A model generated the notes under the pieces. The model saw nothing but the letters and a program-made list of their open reading frames with translations. It had not been told where the DNA came from and ran no database searches. Source: Ferrimonas sp. YFM (GTDB taxonomy: Bacteria > Pseudomonadota > Gammaproteobacteria > Enterobacterales > Shewanellaceae). From it: a stretch of DNA of 64,000 nt. The DNA is taken from contig NZ_AP027368.1 of assembly GCF_030296015.1 (NCBI RefSeq), forward strand, positions 992,001 to 1,056,000, in the 5' to 3' direction. Below are positions 23,019-32,621 of the stretch, piece after piece. Position 1 is the stretch's first letter. Each line of letters begins with the position of its first letter. The position numbers were made by a program, and so were the translations under genes.

Positions 23019-24077
23019 ATGAACAATAAAACCAAACTGACTGCCGTGGCGGCGCTGACCGCCGTGGCGATGAGCGCCTCCGCCTGGGCCGAAGAGGGGG
23101 TGATGGAACCCAGCCAGGGCTGGTTTGTGGGCGCCCAACTGAAACACGCCGAGTTTGATGGCGATCGCAAGGATGGCAACGGCAATGAGATTCGCCGCGG
23201 CACCCTGGCCGGGCTGGAGCTGGGCTTTGACATCTCTGAGCGCTTCGCCTGGCGACTCACTGCCGCCAATGCGGACTTGAACTCCGACGGCGCCGGTGAA
23301 GATGAATCCGGCATGTGGTACGGCGCGGATCTGCTTTACCACATCAACGACAAGCGCAACTACTTCATCCTGGGCGCGGATTACATCGACCTGGACAGCG
23401 AAGCGACCCAGGCTGCCCACCTGGGTTTCGGCATCCGCTACAACATGACCCCCTCCTGGGTACTGACCGGCGAGGCCATGGTGCATCAGGGGTTCGATGA
23501 GGGCTACTCGGACTTCACCGCGGGCCTCGGCATCCGTTACTACTTTGGTGGTCACAAGCCAGAGTCCAAGCCGGCGCCGGTTGCGCAGCTTGCGCCTGTG
23601 GCGGTCGTCGATACCGACGGTGACGGTGTGGTGGACTCCCTGGATGAGTGTCCGGCGACCCCGGTGGATTACGCCGTTGATTCATCCGGCTGCACCCTGT
23701 ACCGGGAAGAGACAGTCTCCAAGCGGCTGATGGTCAATTTTGCCAACGACAGCGCCGACGTGCCCTCCGAGTCTCGAGAGGACATCCAGGAGCTGGCCGA
23801 GTTCATGGAGAAGTACCCTCAGCTGAACGTGGTGATCGAGGGGCATACCTCCTCCGTCGGCGCGGACGATTACAATCAGCAGCTGTCTGAGCGTCGTGCC
23901 AATGCGGTGTCCGAGATTCTGGTCAGTGACTATGGCATCGATGGCGCCCGGGTCTCCGCCAAGGGATTCGGCGAGTCCAACCCTTTGCTCAAGGGCAGCA
24001 GCGAAAAAATCCATGCCGCCAATCGCCGGATTATGGCAGTATTGTCGGTAAACGAAAAAGTCGGAATTCGAAAGTAA
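23019..24077 (+). CDS. OmpA-family outer-membrane protein with peptidoglycan-binding domain
   Basis: A 352-aa protein with a signal peptide ending near SASAWA (residue ~24) and an eight-strand-like N-terminal barrel region (~30-170) ending YYF. A thrombospondin-3-like hinge DTDGDGVVDSLDECPATP comes next, then an OmpA C-terminal domain with VIEGHTSSVGADDYNQQLS and ERRANAV, which contacts peptidoglycan. It sits between the TolC-like channel and the LapG-like protease, the same place as the OmpA-like gene of the Shewanella bpfA cluster. It may brace the secretion channel to the cell wall or help adhesin retention; that role is inferred from position. The start is two bases after the preceding stop. 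Confidence 0.9.
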   Translation: MNNKTKLTAVAALTAVAMSASAWAEEGVMEPSQGWFVGAQLKHAEFDGDRKDGNGNEIRRGTLAGLELGFDISERFAWRLTAANADLNSDGAGEDESGMWYGADLLYHINDKRNYFILGADYIDLDSEATQAAHLGFGIRYNMTPSWVLTGEAMVHQGFDEGYSDFTAGLGIRYYFGGHKPESKPAPVAQLAPVAVVDTDGDGVVDSLDECPATPVDYAVDSSGCTLYREETVSKRLMVNFANDSADVPSESREDIQELAEFMEKYPQLNVVIEGHTSSVGADDYNQQLSERRANAVSEILVSDYGIDGARVSAKGFGESNPLLKGSSEKIHAANRRIMAVLSVNEKVGIRK

Positions 24078-24091
24078 ACTGGAATGCGTAG

Positions 24092-24796
24092 ATGGCGCAT
24101 TTTGGGTCGTCATCTATGCATTGGTCCAGATACACCTGCCTTATTATCCTGATACTCTGGGTCGGCTTGTTAAAAGCCGGCCAAGGTCTGGACTTCTCCA
24201 AAATTGGCGCCTTTCTTAAATCCAATTACGGTGCTGAAGCCTACGAAAGGGGCGTTCAGTGGCAACAGCTGCTGGATAAATATCAAACCCAGCCAAAGCA
24301 GTCGCAATTAAAGGCGGTAAACGACTTTTTTAATCAGCTCACCTTTGCCGACGACATCTATGTGTGGGAGCAGGAGGATTACTGGGCTACGCCGGTGGAG
24401 TTTATAGGCCGAGGTGCCGGAGACTGTGAAGATTATACCCTGGCCAAATATTTCTCCCTGGTGGAGATGGGGTTCCCGGCGGACAAGCTGAGGCTGATGT
24501 ACGTGAAGGCCGTGGAGTTCAATCAGCACCATATGGTCCTGACTTATTACCCGAAAAAGGGGGCAGAGCCCCTGGTGCTGGATAACATTGATCCCAAGAT
24601 AAAGCCTGCGGGTCAGCGACAGGATCTTATTCCTATCTACAGTTTCAATGCCGATTATCTTTGGCTGGCCAAGGCCAGGGGCGGCGGTAAGATGGTGGGG
24701 GGCTCGGAGCGCCTCAGTCTATGGCAGGATATTTTAACCAGACAATCGGAATATCTGGTACCCAAGGGTTCGGCGCAACAGGATAAACCACAATGA
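24092..24796 (+). CDS. bpfG: LapG/BpfG-like periplasmic cysteine protease (adhesin release)
   Basis: A 234-aa bacterial transglutaminase-like cysteine protease. A hydrophobic segment (~residues 15-30) targets it to the periplasm. The triad is readable: C112 in GAGDCEDYTLAKY, H147 in QHHMVLTYY and D164 in LVLDNID. LapG cuts the N-terminal retention module of LapA-type adhesins, and the adhesin here has the matching AAAAG site. The reading frame could also start at ATG 24116; neither start has a strong ribosome site, and both leave the signal segment intact. The stop overlaps the start of the LapD-like gene by 4 bases (ATGA), a sign of coupled synthesis of protease and inhibitor-receptor. DUF920/Peptidase_C93 is the family in older terms. 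Confidence 0.92.
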   Translation: MAHFGSSSMHWSRYTCLIILILWVGLLKAGQGLDFSKIGAFLKSNYGAEAYERGVQWQQLLDKYQTQPKQSQLKAVNDFFNQLTFADDIYVWEQEDYWATPVEFIGRGAGDCEDYTLAKYFSLVEMGFPADKLRLMYVKAVEFNQHHMVLTYYPKKGAEPLVLDNIDPKIKPAGQRQDLIPIYSFNADYLWLAKARGGGKMVGGSERLSLWQDILTRQSEYLVPKGSAQQDKPQ

Positions 24797-26688
24797 CGCT
24801 TTATCGACAACTTCTTATTTTGCTCTGGACAACGCTGCTTATCTCCCTGGTGGCGGTGGTGGCGGTGAATTTCCGGGCCAGTTCAGAGTCCCTGCAGGCG
24901 CAATTGCACACCAATACGGAAAATGCGCTCACCTCCCTGGGAATGAGTGTGTCGCCCTATTTGGATCCTGTCGATGAAACCCTGGTAGAAGGTACGTTGA
25001 ATGCGGCATTCGACGGCGCCTTTTATCGGAAGATGAGAATTGAACTCTATGCTGTGGACCGGGTGTTCGAGCGGGAGAACCGCGCCAACCCACAAGGGGT
25101 CCCTGCCTGGTTTATTGCCCTGTTTCCTTTCCCCTCTGTGGTGGCAGAAGCACCCATCACCACAGGCTGGACCGAATCTGCCCTGGTGACCATCGAGGGA
25201 CACCCTGGTTTTATTCAGCAGCAGTTGTGGCAGATCACCTTTCAACTGCTCCTGGTGTACGGCTCACTGTTCCTGGCGGCCGCACTCTTTGGTTCCTGGG
25301 GCATCCGTCTGCTGATCCGCCCCCTTAACCAGATTGAGGCTCAGGCGAAGGCCATTGAAGCCAGAGATTTCGATCACCGTATTCCCCTGCCCAAGACCCG
25401 TGAGCTGAAGCGGGTAGTGCTGGTGATGAACAACCTGATGAAGATTTTGCAGGAGCGTTTTGCCAGTCACGCACGGCAGTTGGAGACCATGAGGGTCAAG
25501 CTGCAGCAGGATGGGGAAACCGGCATCGCCACCCGCCAGCACCTGGTGAATGAGCTGGAAGCGAACATCGCCGATGCCGATAAACACGGCGCTCTGGTGA
25601 TGTTGCGTTTGCTGGACGCGGAAAAGATTCGTAAGAGCTTCGGCTACGGTGCCTGGAGCACGCTCCTGAATCAGTCCATTGAGTCTCTGAAAGGGGCCTT
25701 TGGCTCAGAAGAGGTGGTGGTTGGGCGCATGTCCGAGGCGGAACTGGCCCTGCTGATCCCCACGGTGCCCCGAGCCGACCTGTCCGCAGAACTGCAGGCG
25801 CTCAGGGAGACCCTCAGCGCCCTGAGGCAGACTGGTGTTGCCCCGCAGGATGCCATCTTCCTGCTGGCCGGCACCACCATACTGGCCGACGACACCAAGG
25901 CCAGTGTGCTGACTCGCAGCGATAACCTGCTTTCTGAACTGGCGGCCAAAGGGGTCAACCTGGCCAAGTGGGCCGACGACATGCCGGCAGGGTCACTGAG
26001 AACCGGCCAGGAGTGGGTAGCCCTGCTTCGTGAGCGCATCGACAGTGGCAAGCTTCACCTGGAAACTCAGGGAGTGTTCTCTGAGCTGGGTGGCCAGGCG
26101 ATCCATCATGAGGTCTATGTGCGGCTGCTGGATGAGTCTGGCGCCCAGATGCCAGCCGGCGCCTTTATGCCGGTCATTGAACAGTTTGATCTTGGGGTCG
26201 CCCTGGATATCTCCGTGCTCAAAAAGGTGCTGGAGACCCCCCAAGGGGCCCCTCAGGCGCTGAATATCTCGCTCTCCTCCATGCGGGACACCCGATTTGT
26301 CGGTCGCCTCTCCTCTCTGACCAGGGAGGAACTGGCTCAGGTGGTGATCGAGGTGTCCGAACAGCAGCTGAAGAGAGAGCGGGAGTTGGTGGAGAGCTTT
26401 ATCCAGATCCTCAACTCCCTCTCCATCAAGTTTGGCTTCGATAATGTCGGAGCCACGGGGATCAGTCTGGATTATGTGACTGCCCTGAAGCCTGCCTACT
26501 TGAAGGTGGCGCCGGGGCTGTGCCGGGGAGCGGATGAAGACAGCCTGATGCTGGTGACGGGGATCTGTAATACGGTACACAATCTGGAGGTGCCGGTGTA
26601 TGCCACAGTGGTGGAGAACCAGCCTCAGCTGGAGAAACTGCAACAGACTGGCATTGACGGATTCCAGGGCTACATTAATAACCAGTAG
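24793..26688 (+). CDS. bpfD: LapD/BpfD-like transmembrane c-di-GMP receptor controlling LapG
   Basis: A 631-aa inner-membrane protein. TM1 is at ~8-27. The periplasmic PAS-like output domain runs ~28-150, with GW126 and HPGFIQQQLW matching the LapG-binding region of Pseudomonas LapD (W125). TM2 is at ~150-172, HAMP at ~172-225, a GGDEF-like domain at ~245-390 and an EAL-like domain at ~405-631. Both enzymatic domains are degenerate: the GGDEF loop reads RMSEAEL (R312 on) and the EAL motif reads KLHLETQ (K420 on). The protein should therefore bind c-di-GMP without making or breaking it. Known LapD logic is that bound c-di-GMP lets the periplasmic domain sequester LapG. The start overlaps the LapG-like stop codon. 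The next gene is on the opposite strand, so the operon ends here. Confidence 0.93.
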   Translation: MTLYRQLLILLWTTLLISLVAVVAVNFRASSESLQAQLHTNTENALTSLGMSVSPYLDPVDETLVEGTLNAAFDGAFYRKMRIELYAVDRVFERENRANPQGVPAWFIALFPFPSVVAEAPITTGWTESALVTIEGHPGFIQQQLWQITFQLLLVYGSLFLAAALFGSWGIRLLIRPLNQIEAQAKAIEARDFDHRIPLPKTRELKRVVLVMNNLMKILQERFASHARQLETMRVKLQQDGETGIATRQHLVNELEANIADADKHGALVMLRLLDAEKIRKSFGYGAWSTLLNQSIESLKGAFGSEEVVVGRMSEAELALLIPTVPRADLSAELQALRETLSALRQTGVAPQDAIFLLAGTTILADDTKASVLTRSDNLLSELAAKGVNLAKWADDMPAGSLRTGQEWVALLRERIDSGKLHLETQGVFSELGGQAIHHEVYVRLLDESGAQMPAGAFMPVIEQFDLGVALDISVLKKVLETPQGAPQALNISLSSMRDTRFVGRLSSLTREELAQVVIEVSEQQLKRERELVESFIQILNSLSIKFGFDNVGATGISLDYVTALKPAYLKVAPGLCRGADEDSLMLVTGICNTVHNLEVPVYATVVENQPQLEKLQQTGIDGFQGYINNQ

Positions 26689-26710
26689 TTTTTCAGATAG
26701 CTATCCTGGA

Positions 26711-27067
26711 TCAGATGAGGATCTCATCCTTGTCAGAGTCGGCGATCAGCGTGGAGCTGGTGCTCAGGGTAGAGAGGGCTTTTCGCATGGAGCGACGTTC
26801 AAGCAGCTTTTGCTGAGCGGCCGGGGGCAGCTCGGTAAACTGGATAAGGTCCTTGTCGGTCAGCAGGTCGATAAGATCCTCCAGCACACGAATAAAGGCC
26901 ATGTCGCTCTGTGACAGAGCGGAGTACTCTTTTCCCTCTTCGTGGTTGCGCTGAAGAAACGCGTAAACATCAGGGTGATCAGAGGCTAGCTGCTCCTGCT
27001 CTGCAAACAGGGCGGTTTCGGAGAGAGACTGAATATCACCTTGCGGATTGCGCGTCACATAAAACAT
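26711..27067 (-). CDS. Conserved small protein of unknown function, between LapD-like and ABC exporter genes
   Basis: A 118-aa soluble, acidic protein with no signal or membrane segment. The segment LSQSDMAFIRVLEDLIDLLTDK followed by LPPAAQQKLLERRSMR is one I recognise from a gammaproteobacterial family that databases often label 'tryptophan synthase subunit beta-like'. That label has no clear functional basis. The ATG at 27067 is preferred over an in-frame ATG at 27103 because AGGAC lies 6-7 bases upstream and the protein then begins MFYVTRNPQG, as relatives do. It is transcribed toward the 3' end of the LapD-like gene and diverges from the exporter gene, sharing an 82-bp promoter region with it. 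No function is claimed. Confidence 0.75.
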   Translation of the reverse strand: MFYVTRNPQGDIQSLSETALFAEQEQLASDHPDVYAFLQRNHEEGKEYSALSQSDMAFIRVLEDLIDLLTDKDLIQFTELPPAAQQKLLERRSMRKALSTLSTSSTLIADSDKDEILI

Positions 27068-27149
27068 GGACTGTCCTGTTTTAAAAAGTGTTAGCATCAA
27101 CAAAAAGTATATGTAAATTTCGGCAAAAACAAGCGGCTAAAATCCTTAT

Positions 27150-29321
27150 ATGCCAGACCAAATCTTGAATGAACCTGAGCAACAATGGCACTTCTCCGCT
27201 CAGGAAGACACCTTCTTCGATCCTCTGCTCGATGCACTGCTGATTGCCTGCAAGATGTATGGGGTCCCCAGTTCTGCAGATGAACTGAGGGCGGGACTGC
27301 CCCTGGAAGACAATCGGCTGACCCCGGACCTGCTTCCCCGGGCCGCCAAACGGGGCGGATTGTCCGCCAGATTGCTGCGCCGCCGCGTCGAGCAGATTGA
27401 CAACCTGCTGCTGCCGGCCATTGTATTCCTGCAGGACGGCAAGGTGGCGGTCCTGACCGAGCTCAGCGCTGAGTCTGCCCTGATGGTGCGCCCGGAGGCG
27501 GGAGAGGGGGAGGTTCGCCTCTCCAGGGAGGAGTTTGAGCAGGAGTACCTGGGGTACGTCTTCTACCTGAAGAAGCAGTTCCGTTACGACAGGCGGGCTC
27601 CCAGTTCCCTCAAGGTAAACCGACGCCACTGGTTCTGGGGCACGCTGCAGCAGTCCTGGAAGATCTATCGCGATGTGTTCCTGGCGTCCCTGCTGATCAG
27701 TGTGTTTGCCATCGCCAGTCCGCTGTTTGTGATGAATGTGTACGACCGGGTGGTGCCCAACAATGCGGTAGACACCCTCTGGGTGCTGGCCATCGGCATC
27801 AGTATCGTCTTCCTGTTCGATTTTCTGCTGAAACAGCTTAGGGCCTACTTCATCGACCTGGCGGGGAAGAAATCTGATGTGCTGTTGTCCTCTCAGATCT
27901 TTGAGAAGGTGATGTCCATCAAGATGTCCGCCCGCCCCTCCTCTGTGGGGGCCTTCGCCAAACATATGCAGGAGTTCGACTCCGTCCGGGACTTCATCAC
28001 CTCGGCGACGGTGACCGCCCTGTTGGATCTCCCCTTCGGCTTGCTGTTTATCTTTATTATCATCGCCTTGGGTGGCTGGGTGTCGGTGATCCCCCTGACC
28101 GCCATGGTGATCGTCATCGGTTTCAGCATCTGGGTGCAGCGTCCCCTGAGGGAGAGCGTGGAGGAGTCCAGCCGGATGGCCAGCGTCAAGAACGCTACCC
28201 TGGTGGAATCCCTTACCGGCCTGGAAAGCATCAAGCTGGCCGGCGCCGAGGGTCAGTTGCAAAAGCGCTGGGAGCAGGCCGTGGGCCACATCGCCGAGTG
28301 GAATGTGAAGACCCGTCGTCTGGCCTCGTCCGCCAGCTCCGTGGCCAGTTTCTGCATCCAGATGACCACAGTGGGGATCATCATCCTGGGGGTCTACCTG
28401 ATTCAGCAGGGGGATCTCTCCATGGGCGGGCTGATCGCCTGCGTAATGCTCTCCTCCCGGGCCCTGGCGCCCATGGCGCAGATCGCGTCTTTGGCCACCC
28501 GTTACAATCAGGCCAAATCCGCCTTGAAACTGCTGGGTGACATCATGGAGCTGCCGGTGGAACGCCCGGAAGAGAAGCGTTTCCTTCATAAGGAGCAACT
28601 TGAGGGGCACATCCGCTTCAATCAGGTGAACTTCGCGTATCCCGAGCAGCGCACCCTGGCCCTCAATGGCGTCAGTTTCCGCATCAAGCCCAAGGAACGG
28701 GTGGGGATCATTGGCCGTATCGGTTCTGGCAAGTCCACCCTGGGCCGCCTGATGACCGCCTTTTATGAGCCAACCGAAGGAGAGGTGTTGCTGGATGACG
28801 TGGACATTCGCCAGCTCTCGCCGACCCATGTGCGTCATCTCATCGGCATCGTCCCCCAGGACATTACCCTGTTCTACGGCACCCTGAGAGACAACCTGAA
28901 GCTGGGAGTACCCTGGATTGACGACGATGCCGTGGTGCACGCGGCGGAGATGGCCGGGGTGATGGAGTTTGTCCGTCAGCACCCCGATGGTCTGGATATG
29001 CCCATTGCCGAACGGGGCAGCAACCTCTCCGGCGGTCAGCGCCAGAGTGTGGCCCTGGCCCGAGCCCTGTTGCTGGAACCCAGGATTCTGATGCTGGACG
29101 AACCCACCTCCTCCATGGATAACACCTCGGAGGCCAGGTTCCTGAATAAGATGAAGGAGAGCCTCAAGGATCGCACCCTGGTGCTGATCACCCACAAGGC
29201 TTCCATGTTGGAACTGGTGGACAGATTGATCATTCTGGACAAAGGCAAGATTGTGGCCGACGGTCCCAAAGAGGTGGTTCAGGAAGCGCTTCGCTCCGGC
29301 CGTCTCCACGTTGACCGGTAA
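27150..29321 (+). CDS. rtxB: Type I secretion ABC exporter of the adhesin (LapB/RtxB-like)
   Basis: A 723-aa HlyB-family ABC protein. Residues ~1-140 form a C39-like domain that lacks the catalytic Cys at the usual place, so it should bind rather than cut substrate. A six-helix membrane domain follows (~165-440), and then the ATPase: Walker A GRIGSGKST (522-530), signature LSGGQRQ (626-632), Walker B LMLDEPT (D650, E651) and an H-loop in LITHKA. It powers one-step export of the adhesin, working with the HlyD-like protein encoded 17 bases downstream and the TolC-like channel at 21724. No clear Shine-Dalgarno is visible before ATG 27150, and no better in-frame start was found. Confidence 0.93.
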   Translation: MPDQILNEPEQQWHFSAQEDTFFDPLLDALLIACKMYGVPSSADELRAGLPLEDNRLTPDLLPRAAKRGGLSARLLRRRVEQIDNLLLPAIVFLQDGKVAVLTELSAESALMVRPEAGEGEVRLSREEFEQEYLGYVFYLKKQFRYDRRAPSSLKVNRRHWFWGTLQQSWKIYRDVFLASLLISVFAIASPLFVMNVYDRVVPNNAVDTLWVLAIGISIVFLFDFLLKQLRAYFIDLAGKKSDVLLSSQIFEKVMSIKMSARPSSVGAFAKHMQEFDSVRDFITSATVTALLDLPFGLLFIFIIIALGGWVSVIPLTAMVIVIGFSIWVQRPLRESVEESSRMASVKNATLVESLTGLESIKLAGAEGQLQKRWEQAVGHIAEWNVKTRRLASSASSVASFCIQMTTVGIIILGVYLIQQGDLSMGGLIACVMLSSRALAPMAQIASLATRYNQAKSALKLLGDIMELPVERPEEKRFLHKEQLEGHIRFNQVNFAYPEQRTLALNGVSFRIKPKERVGIIGRIGSGKSTLGRLMTAFYEPTEGEVLLDDVDIRQLSPTHVRHLIGIVPQDITLFYGTLRDNLKLGVPWIDDDAVVHAAEMAGVMEFVRQHPDGLDMPIAERGSNLSGGQRQSVALARALLLEPRILMLDEPTSSMDNTSEARFLNKMKESLKDRTLVLITHKASMLELVDRLIILDKGKIVADGPKEVVQEALRSGRLHVDR

Positions 29322-29338
29322 GAGTGGCAGGAGCAGCT

Positions 29339-30793
29339 ATGGAACATCAAGACACGCACTCTTCAGAGTCACAACAGCAGCCCAGTCATCAGGCTGCCAC
29401 TGAGCCAGCCAGCCCGGCCCGGGGCAATAATGTCCCGGAATCGGACCTGCAATTCACCTCCGACAGAATGGCGGTGGTGCTCGAATCCTCGCCCAAGGGG
29501 GCGCGTTTGCTGCTGTGGGGCATCGCCCTGTTTGTGGTGGTCGCCCTGGTGTGGGCCAATTTTGCCGAGCTCGATGAAGTGGCGGTGGGCATGGGTAAGG
29601 TGATCCCTTCCAAGCAACTTCAGGTGGTACAGAACCTGGAAGGGGGCATTGTCGAGTCGATTCTGGTGAAGGAGGGGGATCAGGTGGAAGCCGGTCAGCC
29701 CCTGCTTCGCTTGGACGACACCCAGTTCAAGGCGACCTTCAGGGAGAATGAGCAGGCCTATGATAACTTGCGGGTAATCGTCGCCCGTTTGAAGGATGAG
29801 GCCTCCATTCTCAGGCTGATGCACGAGTCCGATCAGTTCCGCGCCCCCAACCTGCAGGTCAGTTCCGTGTACCTCAATGGCTTGCCCAAGGAGCTGAATC
29901 TGCTGGTGGCCCGCGAGCGGGAGGTGCTGGAGGGCAAGATCAACAATCTGGAAGCTGGACTGGATGTGTTCTCTGGTCAGATTGGCCAGAAGCGGGATGA
30001 GTTGATTGCCCTTAAGAACAAGGGTGCCAGCCTGAAGATCTCCTATGAACTGGCGGAAGAGGAGATCGAGCTTAAGCGGCCACTGGTGATTGAAGGGGTG
30101 GTGTCCCAGATTGAGTTTCTTCAGGACCAGCGCAGCCTGAACGATCTCAACGGCGAGCGGGAAGCGATTCGACTGTCTATCCCCATGGTGGAGAAGGAGA
30201 CCGCCGAGCTGATTCAGAAGCAGTATGAGATGGTGGCCAAGGCCCGCTCCGACGCCCTGAGTGAGCTGAGCACCAGTGAGTCGGAGCTGAATCAGATGGA
30301 GGAGAGCCGGGTTGGATTTGAGGACAAGCTCAACCGCACCCTGGTGGTCTCGCCCATGCACGGCATCATTCAGACCATCAACGTCAGTACCCTGGGCGGG
30401 GTGGTTCAGCCGGGGATGAATCTGGTGGAGATCGTGCCGCTTGAGGGCAACCTGCTGGTGGAAGCGCGCATCAAGCCGGAAGATATCGCCTTCATCCGTA
30501 CCGGTCTGGATGCAGTGGTCAAACTCACCGCCTATGACTTTGCCATCTATGGCGGCCTGCACGGCAAGGTAGTGCACGTCAGCCCGGATACGGTCATCGA
30601 TGAAGAGGGCCGCAGCTTCTATCTGGTGCGGGTGGAAACCGATAGGGCCTACCTGGGCCCGGAAGCCAATCCTCTACCCATCATCACCGGGATGATGACC
30701 TCGGTGGACATCCTTACCGGTAAAAAGTCGGTGCTCGATTATCTGCTGAAGCCCATCAACCGGGCCCGGGCCAACGCGCTGCGGGAACGCTAA
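29339..30793 (+). CDS. rtxD: HlyD-family membrane fusion protein of the adhesin exporter (LapC/RtxD-like)
   Basis: A 484-aa periplasmic adaptor anchored by one TM helix near residues 40-62 (LLLWGIALFVVVALVWANFA). A split biotinyl-lipoyl domain follows (QVVQNLEGGIVESILVKEGD early, VVSPMHGIIQTINVSTLGGV late), flanking a long coiled coil rich in Glu, Leu and Arg (~130-320). A C-terminal beta-barrel ends with the HlyD signature region ITGMMTSVDILTGKKSVLDY. It bridges the ABC exporter and the TolC-like channel. The frame is open from a GTG at 29324, but AGGAG at 29329-29333 lies 5 bases before ATG 29339, so that start is used. A terminator follows ten bases after the stop, closing the exporter operon. 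Confidence 0.93.
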   Translation: MEHQDTHSSESQQQPSHQAATEPASPARGNNVPESDLQFTSDRMAVVLESSPKGARLLLWGIALFVVVALVWANFAELDEVAVGMGKVIPSKQLQVVQNLEGGIVESILVKEGDQVEAGQPLLRLDDTQFKATFRENEQAYDNLRVIVARLKDEASILRLMHESDQFRAPNLQVSSVYLNGLPKELNLLVAREREVLEGKINNLEAGLDVFSGQIGQKRDELIALKNKGASLKISYELAEEEIELKRPLVIEGVVSQIEFLQDQRSLNDLNGEREAIRLSIPMVEKETAELIQKQYEMVAKARSDALSELSTSESELNQMEESRVGFEDKLNRTLVVSPMHGIIQTINVSTLGGVVQPGMNLVEIVPLEGNLLVEARIKPEDIAFIRTGLDAVVKLTAYDFAIYGGLHGKVVHVSPDTVIDEEGRSFYLVRVETDRAYLGPEANPLPIITGMMTSVDILTGKKSVLDYLLKPINRARANALRER

Positions 30794-30802
30794 AGGACAA
30801 CA

Positions 30803-30830
30803 AAGGAGGGCAGGGCCCTCCTTTTTCTTT
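30803..30830 (+). terminator. Terminator after the exporter operon
   Basis: AAGGAGGGC and GCCCTCCTT form a 9-bp stem with a 3-base loop, followed by a T-rich tract. It closes the rtxB-rtxD transcript. Confidence 0.85.
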
Positions 30831-30967
30831 GGCTTATTGGTGGACACCAGAAAGCTGCACTCTGAATCAGGTATAGCTACTAGCGGTAATTTAGCAGGGT
30901 TCCAGAGTGTTACTGCGCTAATTGCAATGACAAGTTTTATGCCGTCGCCAAGGCCTGACGGGATTGA

Positions 30968-30973
30968 TATAAT
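30968..30973 (+). promoter_or_regulatory. Candidate -10 element for prfC
   Basis: A perfect TATAAT lies 33 bases before the prfC ATG. No good -35 hexamer is found at the usual spacing, so the promoter call rests on the -10 alone. Confidence 0.45.
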
Positions 30974-31005
30974 GCCGGCCTTTGTTTGTTCATCCATGGG
31001 TTGTT

Positions 31006-32589
31006 ATGTCTACGCACCAGCAGGAAGTGGCCAAGAGGCGCACCTTCGCAATCATCTCTCACCCCGATGCGGGTAAGACCACCATCACCGAAAAAGTGAT
31101 GCTGTACGGAAACCTGATCCAGAAGGCGGGTACCGTAAAGGGGCGCGGCTCAGGCCAGCACGCCAAGTCTGACTGGATGGAGATGGAGAAGGAGCGTGGC
31201 ATCTCGGTGACCACCTCTGTGATGCAGTTCCCCTATGGCGACTCTCTGGTGAACCTGCTGGACACCCCGGGTCACGAAGACTTCTCCGAAGACACCTACC
31301 GAACCCTGACGGCGGTGGACTCCTGTCTGATGGTGATCGACGCCGCAAAGGGTGTAGAGGACCGGACCCGTAAACTGATGGAGGTGACCCGACTGCGCGA
31401 TACTCCCATCGTTACCTTTATGAACAAGCTGGACCGCGACATCCGTGACCCCATGGAGCTGATGGATGAAGTGGAAACCGAGCTGAACATCATGTGTGCG
31501 CCCATTACCTGGCCCATCGGCTGTGGTAAGGAGTTCAAAGGGGTGTACCACATCCACCGCAACGAGGCGATTCTCTATCAGAGCGGCCAGGGCCACACCA
31601 TTCAGGATGTGGATATCGTCAAGGGCCTGGATAACCCCGAACTGGATGACAAGATTGGCGCCGAGCTGGCGGAAGTACTGCGTGAGGAGCTGGAGCTGGT
31701 GCTGGGCGCCTCCAACGAGTTTGATCAGGAGATGTTCCTCACCGGTGAGCTGACTCCGGTCTACTTCGGTACCGCCTTGGGTAACTTCGGTGTGGACCAC
31801 ATGCTCGATGGCCTGACTGCCTGGGCGCCTGCCCCTCAGCCTCGCGCCACCGACGCCCGTGACGTGACCGCCGACGAGGAGAAGTTCTCCGGCTTCGTCT
31901 TTAAGATTCAGGCCAACATGGATCCCAAACACCGGGACCGCATCGCCTTCATGCGCATCTGCTCCGGCAAATACAGCAAGGGGATGAAGATGCGCCATGT
32001 TCGCATCGGTAAAGATGTGGCGATCTCCGATGCGGTGACCTTCCTGGCCGGTGATCGCAGCCACGCCGATGAAGCCTATCCCGGTGACATCATCGGTCTG
32101 CACAACCACGGCACCATCCAGATTGGCGACACCTTCACCCAGGGTGAGGAGATGAAGTTTACCGGCATCCCCAACTTTGCTCCTGAGATGTTCCGCCGCA
32201 TTCGTCTGAAGGATCCTCTGAAGCAGAAGCAGCTGCTCAAGGGCCTGGTACAGCTCTCCGAAGAGGGCGCGGTGCAGGTGTTCCGTCCCCTGGACAACAA
32301 CGACCTGATTGTGGGCGCCGTCGGTGTGCTGCAGTTTGATGTGGTGGTGGCCCGTCTGAAGTCCGAGTATAAGGTGGACGCCATTTATGAAGCGGTCAGT
32401 GTGGCGACCGCTCGCTGGGTTAACGGTGAGGATCCCCGTAAGCTGGATGAGTTCCGTCGTAAGGCATCTACCAACCTGGCCCTGGATGGGGGAGATAACC
32501 TCACCTATATTGCGCCTACCATGGTGAACCTGAACCTGACCATGGAACGCTACCCGGACATCGTTTTCCATAAGACCCGGGAGCACTAG
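31006..32589 (+). CDS. prfC: Peptide chain release factor 3 (RF3)
   Basis: A 527-aa translational GTPase that recycles RF1/RF2 from the ribosome after termination. The sequence begins [20 protein letters not shown], matching the RF3 N-terminus. G-motifs are AGKTT (P-loop), DTPGHEDF and NKLD. The length equals the E. coli protein (529 aa). The frame extends upstream to 30982, but the ATG at 31006 gives the family's N-terminus and lies suitably downstream of TATAAT at 30968. A terminator follows the stop by about 30 bases, so the gene is probably monocistronic. Confidence 0.97.
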   Translation: MSTHQQEVAKRRTFAIISHPDAGKTTITEKVMLYGNLIQKAGTVKGRGSGQHAKSDWMEMEKERGISVTTSVMQFPYGDSLVNLLDTPGHEDFSEDTYRTLTAVDSCLMVIDAAKGVEDRTRKLMEVTRLRDTPIVTFMNKLDRDIRDPMELMDEVETELNIMCAPITWPIGCGKEFKGVYHIHRNEAILYQSGQGHTIQDVDIVKGLDNPELDDKIGAELAEVLREELELVLGASNEFDQEMFLTGELTPVYFGTALGNFGVDHMLDGLTAWAPAPQPRATDARDVTADEEKFSGFVFKIQANMDPKHRDRIAFMRICSGKYSKGMKMRHVRIGKDVAISDAVTFLAGDRSHADEAYPGDIIGLHNHGTIQIGDTFTQGEEMKFTGIPNFAPEMFRRIRLKDPLKQKQLLKGLVQLSEEGAVQVFRPLDNNDLIVGAVGVLQFDVVVARLKSEYKVDAIYEAVSVATARWVNGEDPRKLDEFRRKASTNLALDGGDNLTYIAPTMVNLNLTMERYPDIVFHKTREH

Positions 32590-32621
32590 GCTGGGTCGTG
32601 GAGAATAAGCCACGTATAATG

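Noticed and set aside
27081-29309. Reverse-strand 742-codon frame opposite the ABC exporter gene
   Set aside because: It lies wholly within a well-supported exporter gene whose motifs are on the plus strand; the antisense product is a low-complexity His/Gln/Gly-rich sequence.
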